From NCBI GenBank assembly GCA_963807085.1, contig CAWEBB010000014.1, forward strand, positions 62,001 to 126,000: a DNA stretch of 64,000 nt, written 5' to 3'. The stretch's first letter is position 1, and each line of letters begins with the position of its first letter. Of the stretch, positions 17,980 through 26,834 are shown piece after piece. The notes under the pieces are model-generated. The model was not told the DNA's origin, ran no database searches, and saw nothing but the letters and a program-made list of their open reading frames with translations. Position numbers and translations under genes: made by a program. Origin of the DNA: JACKII01 sp963807085 (GTDB taxonomy: Bacteria; Pseudomonadota; Alphaproteobacteria; Bin95).

Positions 17980-19776
17980 ATGGCCGGTGAAGGTGGCAGG
18001 GCGATTGTCGGCTGTCCGGCTTTCAGTCGTGCGAGGCTAATTACACTGATGCGAGGCTGGGCGAAAACAACTGGATTAATCGGAGCGGTATTAGGTGCCG
18101 TTATCTGGTTGGGCAATGTTCTTGAGGCTCCGACCAAGATTTGTACGGCCATCAATCCGCATTTGGATGGAACCCGGTTTGAAAGGCTGGCTGGCCTCTG
18201 CCCGGCATCCGAACCATCAAAAGACGATCCCAAGGCATTGCTCGATTGGCTGAAGGCGCACGAACAATCACTGTCGTACGATCAAAAAGCGAAACTGGAT
18301 TCCCTGGAATCAAAGTTGGCGGCTGACGTTCTTGCGCAACTCGCGCAACTGGTTGAACCGAGCGCGCCCCTGGAGCCGGAAGCGGAAGCGCGTCAACGAA
18401 ATGCGGTCGTTGAAACGGTCAGACAGGGTTCGGACGATGAACGCGCCGCGTTGGAAGCCGTTGCAGAAGGACGGGTTTCGGATGGACTGGATAAACTGGA
18501 GGAAGCGGCCCGTTCGGCAACAAGCGCGGCAGTCCAAAAATGGCGGCGCATTGGCGAAATCGCCTATCCTGTCGATAAGCGGCGGGCATTGGCCGCGTAT
18601 GAGAAAGTCGTTGCTCTCGATGCATCCAACCCCTGGGACTCGATCAAATTGGGTCGCCTCTACGTGGAGGTGGGTGACTTAGCAAAAGCCCGCCAAACCT
18701 TTCAATCGACACTAAAATCGTTACCGGACACGGCCGAGCGCGATCAGTCTGTACTTTTAAACGAGATCGGCGACGTGCAGGTGGCGCAGGGCGACCTGGG
18801 CGCGGCGCTGGAGAGCTTCCGGGCCAGCCATGATATCTTCGAGCGTCTGGCGGCGGCGGACCCGGGCCATGCGGGCTGGCAGCGCGACCTCTCGGTCAGC
18901 CACAACAAGATCGGCGACGTGCAGGTGGCGCAGGGCGACCTGGGCGCGGCGCTGGAGAGCTTCCGGGCCAGCCTCGCCATCGCCGAGCGTCTGGCGGCGG
19001 CGGACCCGGGCCATGCGGGCTGGCAGCGCGACCTCTCGGTCAGCCACGAAAAAATCGGCGAGATGCAGGTGGCGCAGGGCGACCTGGGCGCGGCGCTGGA
19101 GAGCTTCCGGGCCAGCCACGCCATCCGGGAGCGTCTGGCGGCTGCCGATCCGGGCCATGCGGGCTGGCAGCGCGACCTCTCGGTCAGCCACGAAAAAATC
19201 GGCGGCGTGCAGGTGGCGCAGGGCGACCTGGGCGCGGCGCTGGAGAGCTACCGGGCCAGCCATGATATCTTCGAGCGTCTGGCGGCGGCGGACCTAGGCA
19301 ATGCAGAATGGCAGCGCGACCTCTCGGTCAGCCACAACAAGATCGGCGACGTGCAGGTGGCGCAGGGCGACCTGGGCGCGGCGCTGGAGAGCTTCCGGGC
19401 CAGCCTCTCCATCCCGGAGCGTCTGGCGGCGGCGGACCCGGGCAATGCGGGCTGGCAGCGCGACCTCTCGGTCAGCCACAACAAGATTGGCGACGTGCAG
19501 GTGGCGCAGGGCGACCTGGGCGCGGCGCTGGAGAGCTACCGGGCCAGCCTCGCCATCGCCGAGCGTCTGGCGGCGGCGGACCCGGGCCATGCGGGCTGGC
19601 AGCGGGATTTGGCGGTCAGTTATTGGCGACTGGCGGGCATGGAGGGGAGCGGTGTGACATGGCAGCAGGTGGCAAACGCCTGGCAGGCGCTTGCCGATAA
19701 GGGCATCCTGTTTCCGCCTGACCGCCAATACCTTGCCGAAGCAGGGCGCAGGGCTAAAGCCGAAGCTGCGCAGTGA
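17980..19776 (+). CDS. Membrane-anchored tetratricopeptide (TPR)-type repeat protein
   Basis: 598 residues. A single hydrophobic segment at about residues 30-47 (TGLIGAVLGAVIWLGNVL) is followed by a helical, Glu/Ala-rich region and an ordinary TPR-like stretch (RALAAYEKVVALDASNPWDS). From about residue 263 come six 48-residue repeats with consensus GDVQVAQGDLGAALESFRAS and ERLAAADPGHAGWQRDLSVS, nearly identical to each other. Such repeats occur in bacterial NACHT- or TIR-type and signalling proteins, but no catalytic domain is present here. A later ATG at 18049 would start just before the membrane segment. Function unknown; a protein-protein scaffold is likely. Convergent with metF. Confidence 0.85.
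   Translation: MAGEGGRAIVGCPAFSRARLITLMRGWAKTTGLIGAVLGAVIWLGNVLEAPTKICTAINPHLDGTRFERLAGLCPASEPSKDDPKALLDWLKAHEQSLSYDQKAKLDSLESKLAADVLAQLAQLVEPSAPLEPEAEARQRNAVVETVRQGSDDERAALEAVAEGRVSDGLDKLEEAARSATSAAVQKWRRIGEIAYPVDKRRALAAYEKVVALDASNPWDSIKLGRLYVEVGDLAKARQTFQSTLKSLPDTAERDQSVLLNEIGDVQVAQGDLGAALESFRASHDIFERLAAADPGHAGWQRDLSVSHNKIGDVQVAQGDLGAALESFRASLAIAERLAAADPGHAGWQRDLSVSHEKIGEMQVAQGDLGAALESFRASHAIRERLAAADPGHAGWQRDLSVSHEKIGGVQVAQGDLGAALESYRASHDIFERLAAADLGNAEWQRDLSVSHNKIGDVQVAQGDLGAALESFRASLSIPERLAAADPGNAGWQRDLSVSHNKIGDVQVAQGDLGAALESYRASLAIAERLAAADPGHAGWQRDLAVSYWRLAGMEGSGVTWQQVANAWQALADKGILFPPDRQYLAEAGRRAKAEAAQ
18766..19625 (+). repeat. Six tandem 144-bp coding repeats
   Basis: Units begin at 18766, 18910, 19054, 19198, 19342 and 19486; the last one decays after about 19610. 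Each encodes 48 residues. Identity at the DNA level is very high, including synonymous positions, so the array expanded or was homogenised recently. Confidence 0.95.
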
Positions 19777-19884
19777 CTGTGGTCGGCGGCCACGGATCGC
19801 GCCGCCCCCTTTGGCTCGGTTGCCTGCCTAGAAATAAATGCCCAGCCGCCGGTTTGATACCGGACCTCACCCCTTGTGAGCGCC

Positions 19885-19915
19885 GGTGGAGCGAACGTCA
19901 CCATTCTGCTCCACC
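19885..19915. terminator. Hairpin between convergent TPR and metF genes
   Basis: GGTGGAGC at 19885-19892 pairs perfectly with GCTCCACC at 19908-19915 (15-nt loop). It sits in the 160-bp gap between two convergent genes, where a bidirectional terminator is expected, but no T-run follows. Confidence 0.4.
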
Positions 19916-19937
19916 CCCGCCGGGCCTTTCCGATCTG

Positions 19938-20846
19938 TCAGGCCGCTGCCGTCGCAACGCCGCGCCGCGGCATGGCCGGCGCCATATCCAGCAGCCGGTA
20001 GATGGTCCAGGTCAGCTCCGCCCGGTTCAGCGTATAGAAGTGGAAGTCGTTCACACCCTCGGCCTGGAGCCGGCGGCAAAGCTCCGCCGCCTGGGTCGCG
20101 GCGACCAGATTGCGCTGCGCCGGGTCGTCGTCCAGGCCCTCGTACAGATCCGCCATCCAGTCAGGGATAGCCGCCCCGCACATGCCCGCGAACTTGGCCG
20201 CGGTGGCGAAATTGGTGATCGGCAGAATGCCAGGCACCAGCTCGATGTTGGCGCCGGCCTTGTCCAGCCGGTCGCGGAAGCGCAGGAAAGAGTCCGCCTC
20301 GAAAAAGAACTGGGTGATCGCCCGGGCCGCGCCCGCGTCGATCTTGCGCTTCAGGTACTCGACCTCGAAGTCGGCGCTGGGTGCGGCCGGATGCACTTCC
20401 GGATAGGCGGCGACGCTGATCTCGAAATCCGCGACCTTCTTCAGCCCTTCGACCAGGTCAAGGGCATAGGGGTAGCCCCCCGGATGAGGCTCATAGACAT
20501 CGGTTCCATCCGGCGGGTCGCCCCGCAGCGCCACGATGTGCCGGATGCCGGCATCCCAGTACTGACGCGCAATATCGTCGATTTCCTCTTTCGTGGCCGA
20601 TACGCAGGTCAAATGCGAGGCCGGCTCCAGGTCGGTTTCGCGGCGGATGCGCATAACGGTCGAGTGCGTGCGCTCGCGCGTGGTGCCGCCGGCGCCATAG
20701 GTAACGGAGACGAAGCGGGGCTGCAGCGGTGCCAAACGTTCGACCGCCTGCCAGAGTGAGGCCTCCATCTTCTCCGTCTTGGGCGGAAAGAACTCGAAGG
20801 AAACCCTGGGTGTGGAGGTAGGGGTTTGGCTCTCGGTGTTAATCAT
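19938..20846 (-). CDS. metF: Methylenetetrahydrofolate reductase
   Basis: 302-residue FAD enzyme reducing 5,10-methylene-THF to 5-methyl-THF for methionine synthesis. SFEFFPPKTEKMEASLW at the start, VSVTYGAGGTTRERT, HLTCVSATKEEID, ALRGDPPDGTD and the C-terminal VNDFHFYTLNRAELTW are diagnostic. The length is the usual bacterial one. ATG at 20846 has AAGGTAAGAAG upstream. It follows the ArsR-methyltransferase gene by 26 bp on the same strand, a recurrent alphaproteobacterial pair, so both are probably regulated by that protein in response to methyl-group status. Confidence 0.97.
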   Translation of the reverse strand: MINTESQTPTSTPRVSFEFFPPKTEKMEASLWQAVERLAPLQPRFVSVTYGAGGTTRERTHSTVMRIRRETDLEPASHLTCVSATKEEIDDIARQYWDAGIRHIVALRGDPPDGTDVYEPHPGGYPYALDLVEGLKKVADFEISVAAYPEVHPAAPSADFEVEYLKRKIDAGAARAITQFFFEADSFLRFRDRLDKAGANIELVPGILPITNFATAAKFAGMCGAAIPDWMADLYEGLDDDPAQRNLVAATQAAELCRRLQAEGVNDFHFYTLNRAELTWTIYRLLDMAPAMPRRGVATAAA

Positions 20847-20872
20847 GTTTCTTCTTACCTTGCTATTGACGG

Positions 20873-21844
20873 TTACAGCCAGGGCGACCCGGCGATGCGG
20901 GTGAGAGGCGCGGCGACCTCGTCCGCGGACTTGTCGGCACTCCAGATCATAACGGTCAGCGCCTCGCCCGGCAGCGCATCGGCCCGCCACCATTCGAGAC
21001 CGCAGGAGATCAGCCACTGACGCACTTCGCTCTCCGGAAAGCCCAAGCGCCGGTGGGCATGCCTTTGCCGGAGCGCCTCGTTGGTGTGCGGCGCAAAATC
21101 CACGATGATCAGGCGCCCGCCGGGCCGCATTACCCGGGCGGCTTCGGCGACCACCCGTTCGGGCGCATCGGCGTAGTGGAGGACCATGTGGATGGTGACC
21201 AGGTCCACGGATTGATCCGGGAGCGGCAGGGAGTACATGTCCGCCAGCCGGAGACTGGCGTTGATCAGGCTCGCCCGCGCGACGCGGTCGCGGGCGATTG
21301 TCAGCATGGAACGGGAATTGTCGATGCCGATCGAATGGCCGACCTGGTTGGCCAAGACGGTCATGATATGGCCGGTGCCGGTGCCGATGTCGAGGTGGAC
21401 GTCGAACACGCCTTTCGCTGCCAGGCTGACCAACTGACGTTCGATCGGTGGCGCATCCACGTGCAGGGCCCGGATAGCGTCCCAATCTGCAGCATGCGCG
21501 CTGAAATAGGCTTCGGCCTCTTCCCGCCGGCGCCGGCGAACGGCCTTCAGCCGCTCACGGTCACCGATGACGATCGGGTCGTTTAGATCAAGCAGGTTGA
21601 GGATTGGGCCGGCAATGTCGGGCGGCCCGCGCTCCAGGCGGTAGAAGGTCCAATTGCCCTCGCGCATGGGCACGATAATGCCTGCGTCACTCAGCACTTT
21701 TAGGTGGCGGGAGACCCGCGGCTGGCTCTGGTCGAGAATGTGTGTGAGTTCGGAAACGGCCAGTTCGCCCTGGGCGCACAACTCCACGATCCGGAGCCGC
21801 GTCGGCTCGGCGATCGCTTTGATACGGTCGACCAGTTGTTGCAC
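20873..21844 (-). CDS. ArsR-family regulator fused to a SAM-dependent methyltransferase
   Basis: About 323 residues. Residues 1-85 are an ArsR-type winged helix (IAEPTRLRIVELCAQGELAV, QSQPRVSRHLKVLSDAGII). The C-terminal part is a class I methyltransferase: HLDIGTGTGHIMTVLA is motif I, VDLVTIHMVLHYADAP and GGRLIIVDFAPH follow. The frame is open to 21952, but a TATAAT box and palindrome lie inside that extension, so a GTG at 21844 (VQQLVDRIKAIAEPTR) is preferred. Adjacent to metF. The methyltransferase part probably senses SAM or SAH rather than, or besides, catalysing a reaction; that is inference. Confidence 0.85.
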   Translation of the reverse strand: MQQLVDRIKAIAEPTRLRIVELCAQGELAVSELTHILDQSQPRVSRHLKVLSDAGIIVPMREGNWTFYRLERGPPDIAGPILNLLDLNDPIVIGDRERLKAVRRRRREEAEAYFSAHAADWDAIRALHVDAPPIERQLVSLAAKGVFDVHLDIGTGTGHIMTVLANQVGHSIGIDNSRSMLTIARDRVARASLINASLRLADMYSLPLPDQSVDLVTIHMVLHYADAPERVVAEAARVMRPGGRLIIVDFAPHTNEALRQRHAHRRLGFPESEVRQWLISCGLEWWRADALPGEALTVMIWSADKSADEVAAPLTRIAGSPWL

Positions 21845-21879
21845 GGGAACAGCATCCGCCTGAGAAAGTTTTGTTAACA

Positions 21880-21899
21880 ATATAAGGGTATCATTATAT
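21880..21899 (-). promoter_or_regulatory. Promoter and palindrome upstream of the ArsR-methyltransferase/metF operon
   Basis: On the minus strand TATAAT (21893-21898) is a perfect -10 box. It forms part of an inverted repeat ATATAA-N8-TTATAT (21880-21885 / 21894-21899), a layout expected for an ArsR-type autorepressor that blocks RNA polymerase. Confidence 0.55.
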
Positions 21900-22084
21900 G
21901 GCTCAAAAGCCAAGCTGGTGCCAACGAAGGGCGAGCGGGGGCAGAGGCTCAATCAATTGGCACGGTAGTACGAGTGTGATACGAGGAACGGTGAATGCCG
22001 TAAAATTGCACAGCAGAGATCGCCGGCGCGGGTTGTCCTGATCTGGTCAACGCTGCTCTTCAAAGTGCCAAGAGGGATGCTATA

Positions 22085-22975
22085 ATGGACCAGATCAAGC
22101 GGCTCGCCGAGCGATGGTTGGCGAACGCCCGCCGGATCTCCGTTGCCGTCATGACGGTCGCGCTGGTGGTGGGCTGCGCCTCTTCCAACGGCAATGATGC
22201 CGGGACGGCCGGGGCCGCTATGGGTGCGGGCAATACGAATGCGGCCGATATGGGCCCCGGCAGCGGAGGCGACGCTTCGCTGAACGATCCGCTGGAGGGG
22301 TTGAACCGGCACGTCTTCGCCTTCAACGACGCGGTCGATACCATGGTTGTAAAGCCGGCAGCCTATATTTACCGGGAAGCAACACCACGGCCGATCAAGG
22401 GCATCATCACCAATTTCCTGGGTCATCTGACGCTGCCCCTAACCATTATCCACGATCTTTTGCAGGGAAAGCCGGAACAGGCGCAGGTAGCTTTCGGGCG
22501 CCTGTTTATCAACACAGTCGCCGGCATCGGCGGCCTGTTCGACATCGCCACCCCTTTCGGTTTCCCGATGCACGAGGAGGATATGGGCCAGACGCTGGCG
22601 GTGCACGGAGGCGGGCCGGGACCCTATCTGGTGCTGCCGCTGCTGGGGCCGTCGTCGGCACGGGACGCCTTCGGCACACTGATCGACGCCTTTGCCGATC
22701 CCATGACGATCGCATCTTACGGAGTCACGTCGGGCTTTACCCTGCGCATCAGCCGTGCGGCCGCTGACGGCGTGGTGCAGCGCGAACAACTGATTGAGCC
22801 TTTGAATGCCTTGAAGGACTCGCTGGACTATTATGCCAGCGTCCGGGCAGCGTACCGTCAGCGTCGTGCAGCGGAAATACGCGATGGCGCGCCGCTACCC
22901 GCAGGCGATGAAACCGATCCCTTTGCGACGTTTGAGGCGGGCGGTGACAAGACTCAACCTGCAACCGAGCGGTAG
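22085..22975 (+). CDS. mlaA: MlaA (VacJ) outer-membrane lipoprotein
   Basis: 296 residues. An N-terminal signal with lipobox LVVGC (Cys about residue 31) marks a lipoprotein. Then a low-complexity Gly/Ala/Asn linker, and the MlaA domain: NDPLEGLNRHVFAFNDAVD, YREATPRPIKGIITNFLGH, FGRLFINTVAGIGGLFDIA, EEDMGQTLAVHG and GPYLVLPLLGPSSARDAFG. In the Mla pathway MlaA removes misplaced phospholipids from the outer leaflet of the outer membrane. The other mla genes are not in the window. The C-terminal 60 residues are charged and variable. Confidence 0.95.
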   Translation: MDQIKRLAERWLANARRISVAVMTVALVVGCASSNGNDAGTAGAAMGAGNTNAADMGPGSGGDASLNDPLEGLNRHVFAFNDAVDTMVVKPAAYIYREATPRPIKGIITNFLGHLTLPLTIIHDLLQGKPEQAQVAFGRLFINTVAGIGGLFDIATPFGFPMHEEDMGQTLAVHGGGPGPYLVLPLLGPSSARDAFGTLIDAFADPMTIASYGVTSGFTLRISRAAADGVVQREQLIEPLNALKDSLDYYASVRAAYRQRRAAEIRDGAPLPAGDETDPFATFEAGGDKTQPATER

Positions 22976-23339
22976 GACTTCCACTGACTTTCCGCTGGCA
23001 GTGAGCCACTCTTCTCCTTCCTGCCGACAGGCGGGATACGTGCCGGAGGCGCGCCATCCAGGCTTGGGCCTGCGTCTGTCTCTCAGGCAGGAGGCCTGCA
23101 CTGAAGTGCAGGACGGAGGGGAGCGTGCAGGGCAGAGAGCGGTGGACACGGACCTATCGGAAACTGCGCCAGAGAATCGGTCGAACCGTCCGGATCCTCA
23201 AGGCGATGATGTCGGAGGTAGATGCCGTAAAAAGATTTCGAGCAAATCCACCCGATTCAGATCGATCAGGTGAATTTGCTCTTTTGCTTCGTTGCCGACG
23301 AACAGCTTCTACCCGCCGGCTTGATCGAACTGTCTTCGT
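22976..23339. other. Gene-free stretch between mlaA and histidine kinase (convergent)
   Basis: No convincing gene. A short palindromic hairpin, CCTGCACTGAAGTGCAGG at 23095-23112, lies here and may help end transcription from one side or the other. A frame overlapping mlaA continues to 23273 but has no recognisable sequence. Confidence 0.5.
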
Positions 23340-24581
23340 CTAAGCAACCGGAGCCCCGACCGTCGCGCTCCCCAACGCTAGCTGCTCCGGGGGCAGGGAG
23401 ATGCGGATCTTGGAGCCGCGGCCCTGCCGGCTTTCGATGTTCAATTGGCCGCGGTGGGCGGCGGTAACCCGCTCGACAAATCGCAATCCCAGGCCATGGC
23501 CGCTATTCGTCGACCGCCCGATGCGGGAGTTGCGCGGCAGCATCAGCCGCTCCGGCGCGAAGCCGACGCCGGTATCCGAGACGGTGAAGCTGGTTTCGTC
23601 ATCTTGCCGGACGCTCAACACCACCGAGCCGCCACGATCGGTGAACTTGATCGAATTCTGAAGCAGGTTCAACAAAGCCTGCGACAGGAACCGGGCGTTG
23701 CACTGAACGGGGCGTGTCTGCACCGGCGCTTCGCACACCAATGACACGCCCTTTTGCTCCGCCGCGGACCGCATCATGGTGGTCACGTTCTGCGCGAGTG
23801 CTGCAGCGTCAATCTGATCTTTCAGCTCGAGGGTGAAGGTCGTCGAATCGCCGATTTCCAGAAGATCGTTGAACAGCGCCAGCAGGTGCTCGCCGCTGTT
23901 GCGGATCAGCCGTGCGTAATCACGGTAGCGGTCTTCCTGCGATGGCCAGGGGCCCAGCGCCTGTTGCTCGATCGATTCGGCGAAGCCGATGATCGAGTTC
24001 AGGGGCGAGCGCATTTCGTGGCTGACCTCCGCCAGAAGTGGCCGGTCGGGCTCCGAAAAGCCGGAAGCGGGTTCGTCTGGCCGGGCGGCGCCAGCGAACC
24101 AAATCGCATGGCGCAGCGCCGCTATCAGCTTTTCTCCCGGCCATTGCTTGTCCGTCACGATTTCGAAAGCGCCGAGCGCGCGCAACTGCTTTTCCGGCGG
24201 TCGCACTTCGCTATGGGCCAGACATACGACGACCGGGAGCCGCGGCGAGGCCGACAAGATGGTCGCCAACATATCCACGGCACGCATCGGGCTGCGCCGC
24301 GCATCCAACAGTCCATAGGCGTAATGGCGCAGGCCCGCCTGTTCGGCGGCCTCGGCAGCGGTGGCGCACCGATGCAGGGCGATCGTTCCGGCGCGCCCGC
24401 CTGCCAACTCCGCCCGGACCTTGGCGGGAAAGGCCATGTCCGGTGACACGACCAGACCCAGGGTTTCGTCGGTTTTGCTGCCCATCACGTGTCCGGCCGG
24501 GTTACGCGATAGGGCGGAGCAGTATTCCACAGTCGGCGTCATGGCCCATTGGCCTCCGTCCGCATCGTTCGCAAAGGTCAT
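23340..24581 (-). CDS. Soluble sensor histidine kinase with receiver-like N-terminal domain
   Basis: 413 residues, no membrane segment. Residues about 35-165 look like a degenerate receiver domain: a VVSPD beta-1, YGLLDARRSP around the would-be phospho-Asp, and FEIVTDKQW at the conserved Lys, but the acidic pair after beta-1 is not evident. The kinase core follows: H-box EVSHEMRSPLNSIIGF, N-box LLNLLQNSIKFT, DTGVGF and GHGLGLRFV. ATG at 24581 follows GGAGGAATT. It is an orphan: no response regulator is adjacent; argG is divergent. It probably autophosphorylates on His and passes phosphate to an unlinked partner. Confidence 0.88.
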   Translation of the reverse strand: MTFANDADGGQWAMTPTVEYCSALSRNPAGHVMGSKTDETLGLVVSPDMAFPAKVRAELAGGRAGTIALHRCATAAEAAEQAGLRHYAYGLLDARRSPMRAVDMLATILSASPRLPVVVCLAHSEVRPPEKQLRALGAFEIVTDKQWPGEKLIAALRHAIWFAGAARPDEPASGFSEPDRPLLAEVSHEMRSPLNSIIGFAESIEQQALGPWPSQEDRYRDYARLIRNSGEHLLALFNDLLEIGDSTTFTLELKDQIDAAALAQNVTTMMRSAAEQKGVSLVCEAPVQTRPVQCNARFLSQALLNLLQNSIKFTDRGGSVVLSVRQDDETSFTVSDTGVGFAPERLMLPRNSRIGRSTNSGHGLGLRFVERVTAAHRGQLNIESRQGRGSKIRISLPPEQLALGSATVGAPVA

Positions 24582-24680
24582 AATTCCTCCGTCGCGAAAG
24601 AATGTAACGCCTGCGGCTATGCAAACCGACATGGTTGACGTTCGCTGTTTGATTGCAGGCTGCGATTACGATAAGGCAAT

Positions 24681-24707
24681 CCTTGTAAAATATCCCTTAA
24701 TACAAGG
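24681..24707. promoter_or_regulatory. Inverted repeat upstream of argG
   Basis: CCTTGTA at 24681-24687 and TACAAGG at 24701-24707 are perfectly complementary with an AT-rich 13-bp spacer, 48 bp before the argG start. It could be an operator for argG or for the divergent kinase gene. Confidence 0.35.
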
Positions 24708-24755
24708 CAGGGAATTGCAGCGCTGTCGGGCGGGCCGTCTCTGTGGCGAGGAATA

Positions 24756-25967
24756 ATGACGGATCAGATCAAACGCGTGGTATTGGCCTACTCTGGCGGG
24801 CTGGATACCTCGGTCATTTTGAAATGGCTTCAGGAAGAATACAACTGCGAGGTGGTGACCTTCACTGCCGACCTGGGGCAGGGCGAAGAGCTGGAGCCTG
24901 CGCGAAAAAAGGCAGAAATGTTCGGTATTCGCCAGATCTTCGTCGAGGACCTGCGCGAAGAGTTCGTTCGCGATTATGTTTTTCCGATGTTCCGCGCCAA
25001 CGCGCTTTACGAAGGGGTGTACCTGCTCGGCACCTCCATCGCGCGGCCGTTGATCGCCAAGCGGCAGATCGAGATCGCCAACATGGTGGGCGCGGACGCC
25101 GTCGCCCATGGTGCGACGGGCAAGGGCAACGACCAGGTTCGCTTCGAATTGGGCTATTATGCGCTGAAGCCGGATATCAAGGTGATCGCCCCCTGGCGGG
25201 AGTGGGACCTGAATTCCCGCACCAGACTGATCGAGTTCGCCGAGCAGCACCAGATTCCGATCGCCAAGGACAAGCGGGGTGAGGCGCCGTATTCGACCGA
25301 CGCCAACCTGCTGCACATTTCCTATGAAGGGAAGGCGCTGGAAGACCCGTGGATTGAACCCGACGAGGATATGTTCACCCGCTCCGTCGCACCGGAAAAG
25401 GCGCCCGACACGCCGCAGTATGTGGAGATCGCGTTCGAACGAGGCGATCCCGTTGCCGTCGATGGTGAGCGGCTGTCGCCTGCGGCGCTGTTGACCCGCC
25501 TGAACGAACTGGGCGGCGCGCACGGCATCGGCCGCCTGGACCTGGTCGAGAGCCGGTTTGTCGGCATGAAATCGCGCGGCATTTATGAGACCCCGGGCGG
25601 CACCGTGCTGCTGGAGGCCCGGCGGGCGGTAGAATCTCTATGCCTCGACCGGGGCGCGATGCATCTGAAGGACGAATTGATGCCGCGCTATGCCGAACTC
25701 ATCTATAACGGCTTCTGGTTCTCCCCCGAGCGCGAGATGCTACAGGCAGCCATCGACGAGAGCCAAAAAGGCGTGACCGGCACGGCGCGGGTCAAGCTGT
25801 ACAAAGGCCATGTCCGCACCGTGGGGCGCAAGTCTCCGGTTAGCCTCTACCACACCGAGATGGTGACGTTCGAAGCGGATACCGTCTATAATCAACGGGA
25901 TGCGGAAGGGTTCATCAAACTGAATGCTCTGCGTCTGCGCCTGCGCGGCATGGCGGGTTCGGGTTAA
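24756..25967 (+). CDS. argG: Argininosuccinate synthase
   Basis: 403-residue cytosolic enzyme joining citrulline and aspartate with ATP in arginine synthesis. The ATP PP-motif AYSGGLDTSVILKWLQEE is at residues 11-28; LGTSIARPLIAKRQIEIA, HGATGKGNDQVRFELG and EAPYSTDANLLHISYEGKALEDP follow, all diagnostic. Length is normal and the start is supported by GAGGAA 5 bp upstream. It stands alone, with arginine genes elsewhere. Confidence 0.98.
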   Translation: MTDQIKRVVLAYSGGLDTSVILKWLQEEYNCEVVTFTADLGQGEELEPARKKAEMFGIRQIFVEDLREEFVRDYVFPMFRANALYEGVYLLGTSIARPLIAKRQIEIANMVGADAVAHGATGKGNDQVRFELGYYALKPDIKVIAPWREWDLNSRTRLIEFAEQHQIPIAKDKRGEAPYSTDANLLHISYEGKALEDPWIEPDEDMFTRSVAPEKAPDTPQYVEIAFERGDPVAVDGERLSPAALLTRLNELGGAHGIGRLDLVESRFVGMKSRGIYETPGGTVLLEARRAVESLCLDRGAMHLKDELMPRYAELIYNGFWFSPEREMLQAAIDESQKGVTGTARVKLYKGHVRTVGRKSPVSLYHTEMVTFEADTVYNQRDAEGFIKLNALRLRLRGMAGSG

Positions 25968-26241
25968 GCCTTTCCCGAACTTGCGGCAAAAGCGCTGAAA
26001 AGGGCAGGCTCGGCTTGCGTTACCGGACTTCACGACGTAGATTTCAGTCCATTACGCCGGACCGGATCGGTGGCCGCTCCTTTGGAGGATGCGGGCCGCT
26101 GAGGCAAAGCCGGTCCCTTAACCGCGTGCTCCCGCCTCGCGTATCCGCCGCGTCTGTGAACCTGTGAACGAGCAGGCGCGGACGCGTTGCTGATTTCCGG
26201 GACCGGCGTCGAGCGCCCAGCACATATGATAGGAGAACGAA

Positions 26242-26814
26242 ATGCAGGAACGTCGCCTTAGCGGTAAGAAGGTGGCCATCATCGTGGCCAATGGTTTTCA
26301 GGAAACCCACATGACCGAAACCCAGAAGGTGCTGACCGCCGAAGGCGCGTCCTCGGTGGTGATCTCCAGCGAGGTCGGTGTCGTCAATGGCTGGCACGAA
26401 GGTTCCTGGGGGCACAATTTTTTCGTTGATAGCGGCCTGAACAAGGCTTTGCCGAGCCAGTATGATGCGCTGCTCATTCCGGGCGGCGAGCGCAGCCTAG
26501 CCTCCCTGACCGGCAATGCCCATGCCAAGCGCATCATCAAGGGCATGGTCGATTTCGGCAAGGCCGTCGGCGTCGTCGGCCGGGCCGTTGCACTTCTGTC
26601 CGCCGCCGAATGCGTTGCCGGCCGCACCGTCGCCGGCAACGAGGTCGTGAAGGACGAGGTGACCCAGGCGGGCGGCATCTGGTCGGACGAGGAAGTCGCC
26701 GTCGATGACGGTCTGGTCACCAGCGCAGGCAATGAGGGGTTGCCGGCGTTCATCGCGGCCTTTGTCGACGTGATGAGCGGCAGCGTCGCCGAAACCGAAA
26801 GCGAGGCGGCCTAA
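26242..26814 (+). CDS. DJ-1/PfpI-like protein lacking the nucleophile
   Basis: 190 residues of the DJ-1/PfpI fold: VAIIVANGFQETHMTE at the start with the conserved Glu, YDALLIPGGERS in the middle, and the nucleophile-elbow region KAVGVVGRAVALLSAAECVAGR. In active members that elbow reads A-I-C-H-G; here Cys is Val and His is Gly, so the usual glyoxalase, protease or deglycase chemistry is not expected. The nearby Cys in AAECVAG is in the wrong place. AGGAGAACG precedes the ATG. A 274-bp untranslated region lies upstream with no clear element. Possibly a stress-related binding protein. Confidence 0.82.
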   Translation: MQERRLSGKKVAIIVANGFQETHMTETQKVLTAEGASSVVISSEVGVVNGWHEGSWGHNFFVDSGLNKALPSQYDALLIPGGERSLASLTGNAHAKRIIKGMVDFGKAVGVVGRAVALLSAAECVAGRTVAGNEVVKDEVTQAGGIWSDEEVAVDDGLVTSAGNEGLPAFIAAFVDVMSGSVAETESEAA

Positions 26815-26834
26815 ACCCCTTGCTTGAAGGGCGG

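Noticed and set aside
16187..17980. Long minus-strand extension of the SDR frame (about 600 codons)
   Set aside because: It is antisense to the acyl-CoA ligase and its residues (His/Arg/Ala-rich) match no protein; the SDR starts at 16186.
18766..19625. Repeats as CRISPR or transposon array
   Set aside because: The 144-bp unit stays in frame and codes for TPR-like helices throughout.
22833..23273. Plus-strand frame overlapping the end of mlaA
   Set aside because: First part is an alternate frame of mlaA, the rest is low-information sequence with no start signal.
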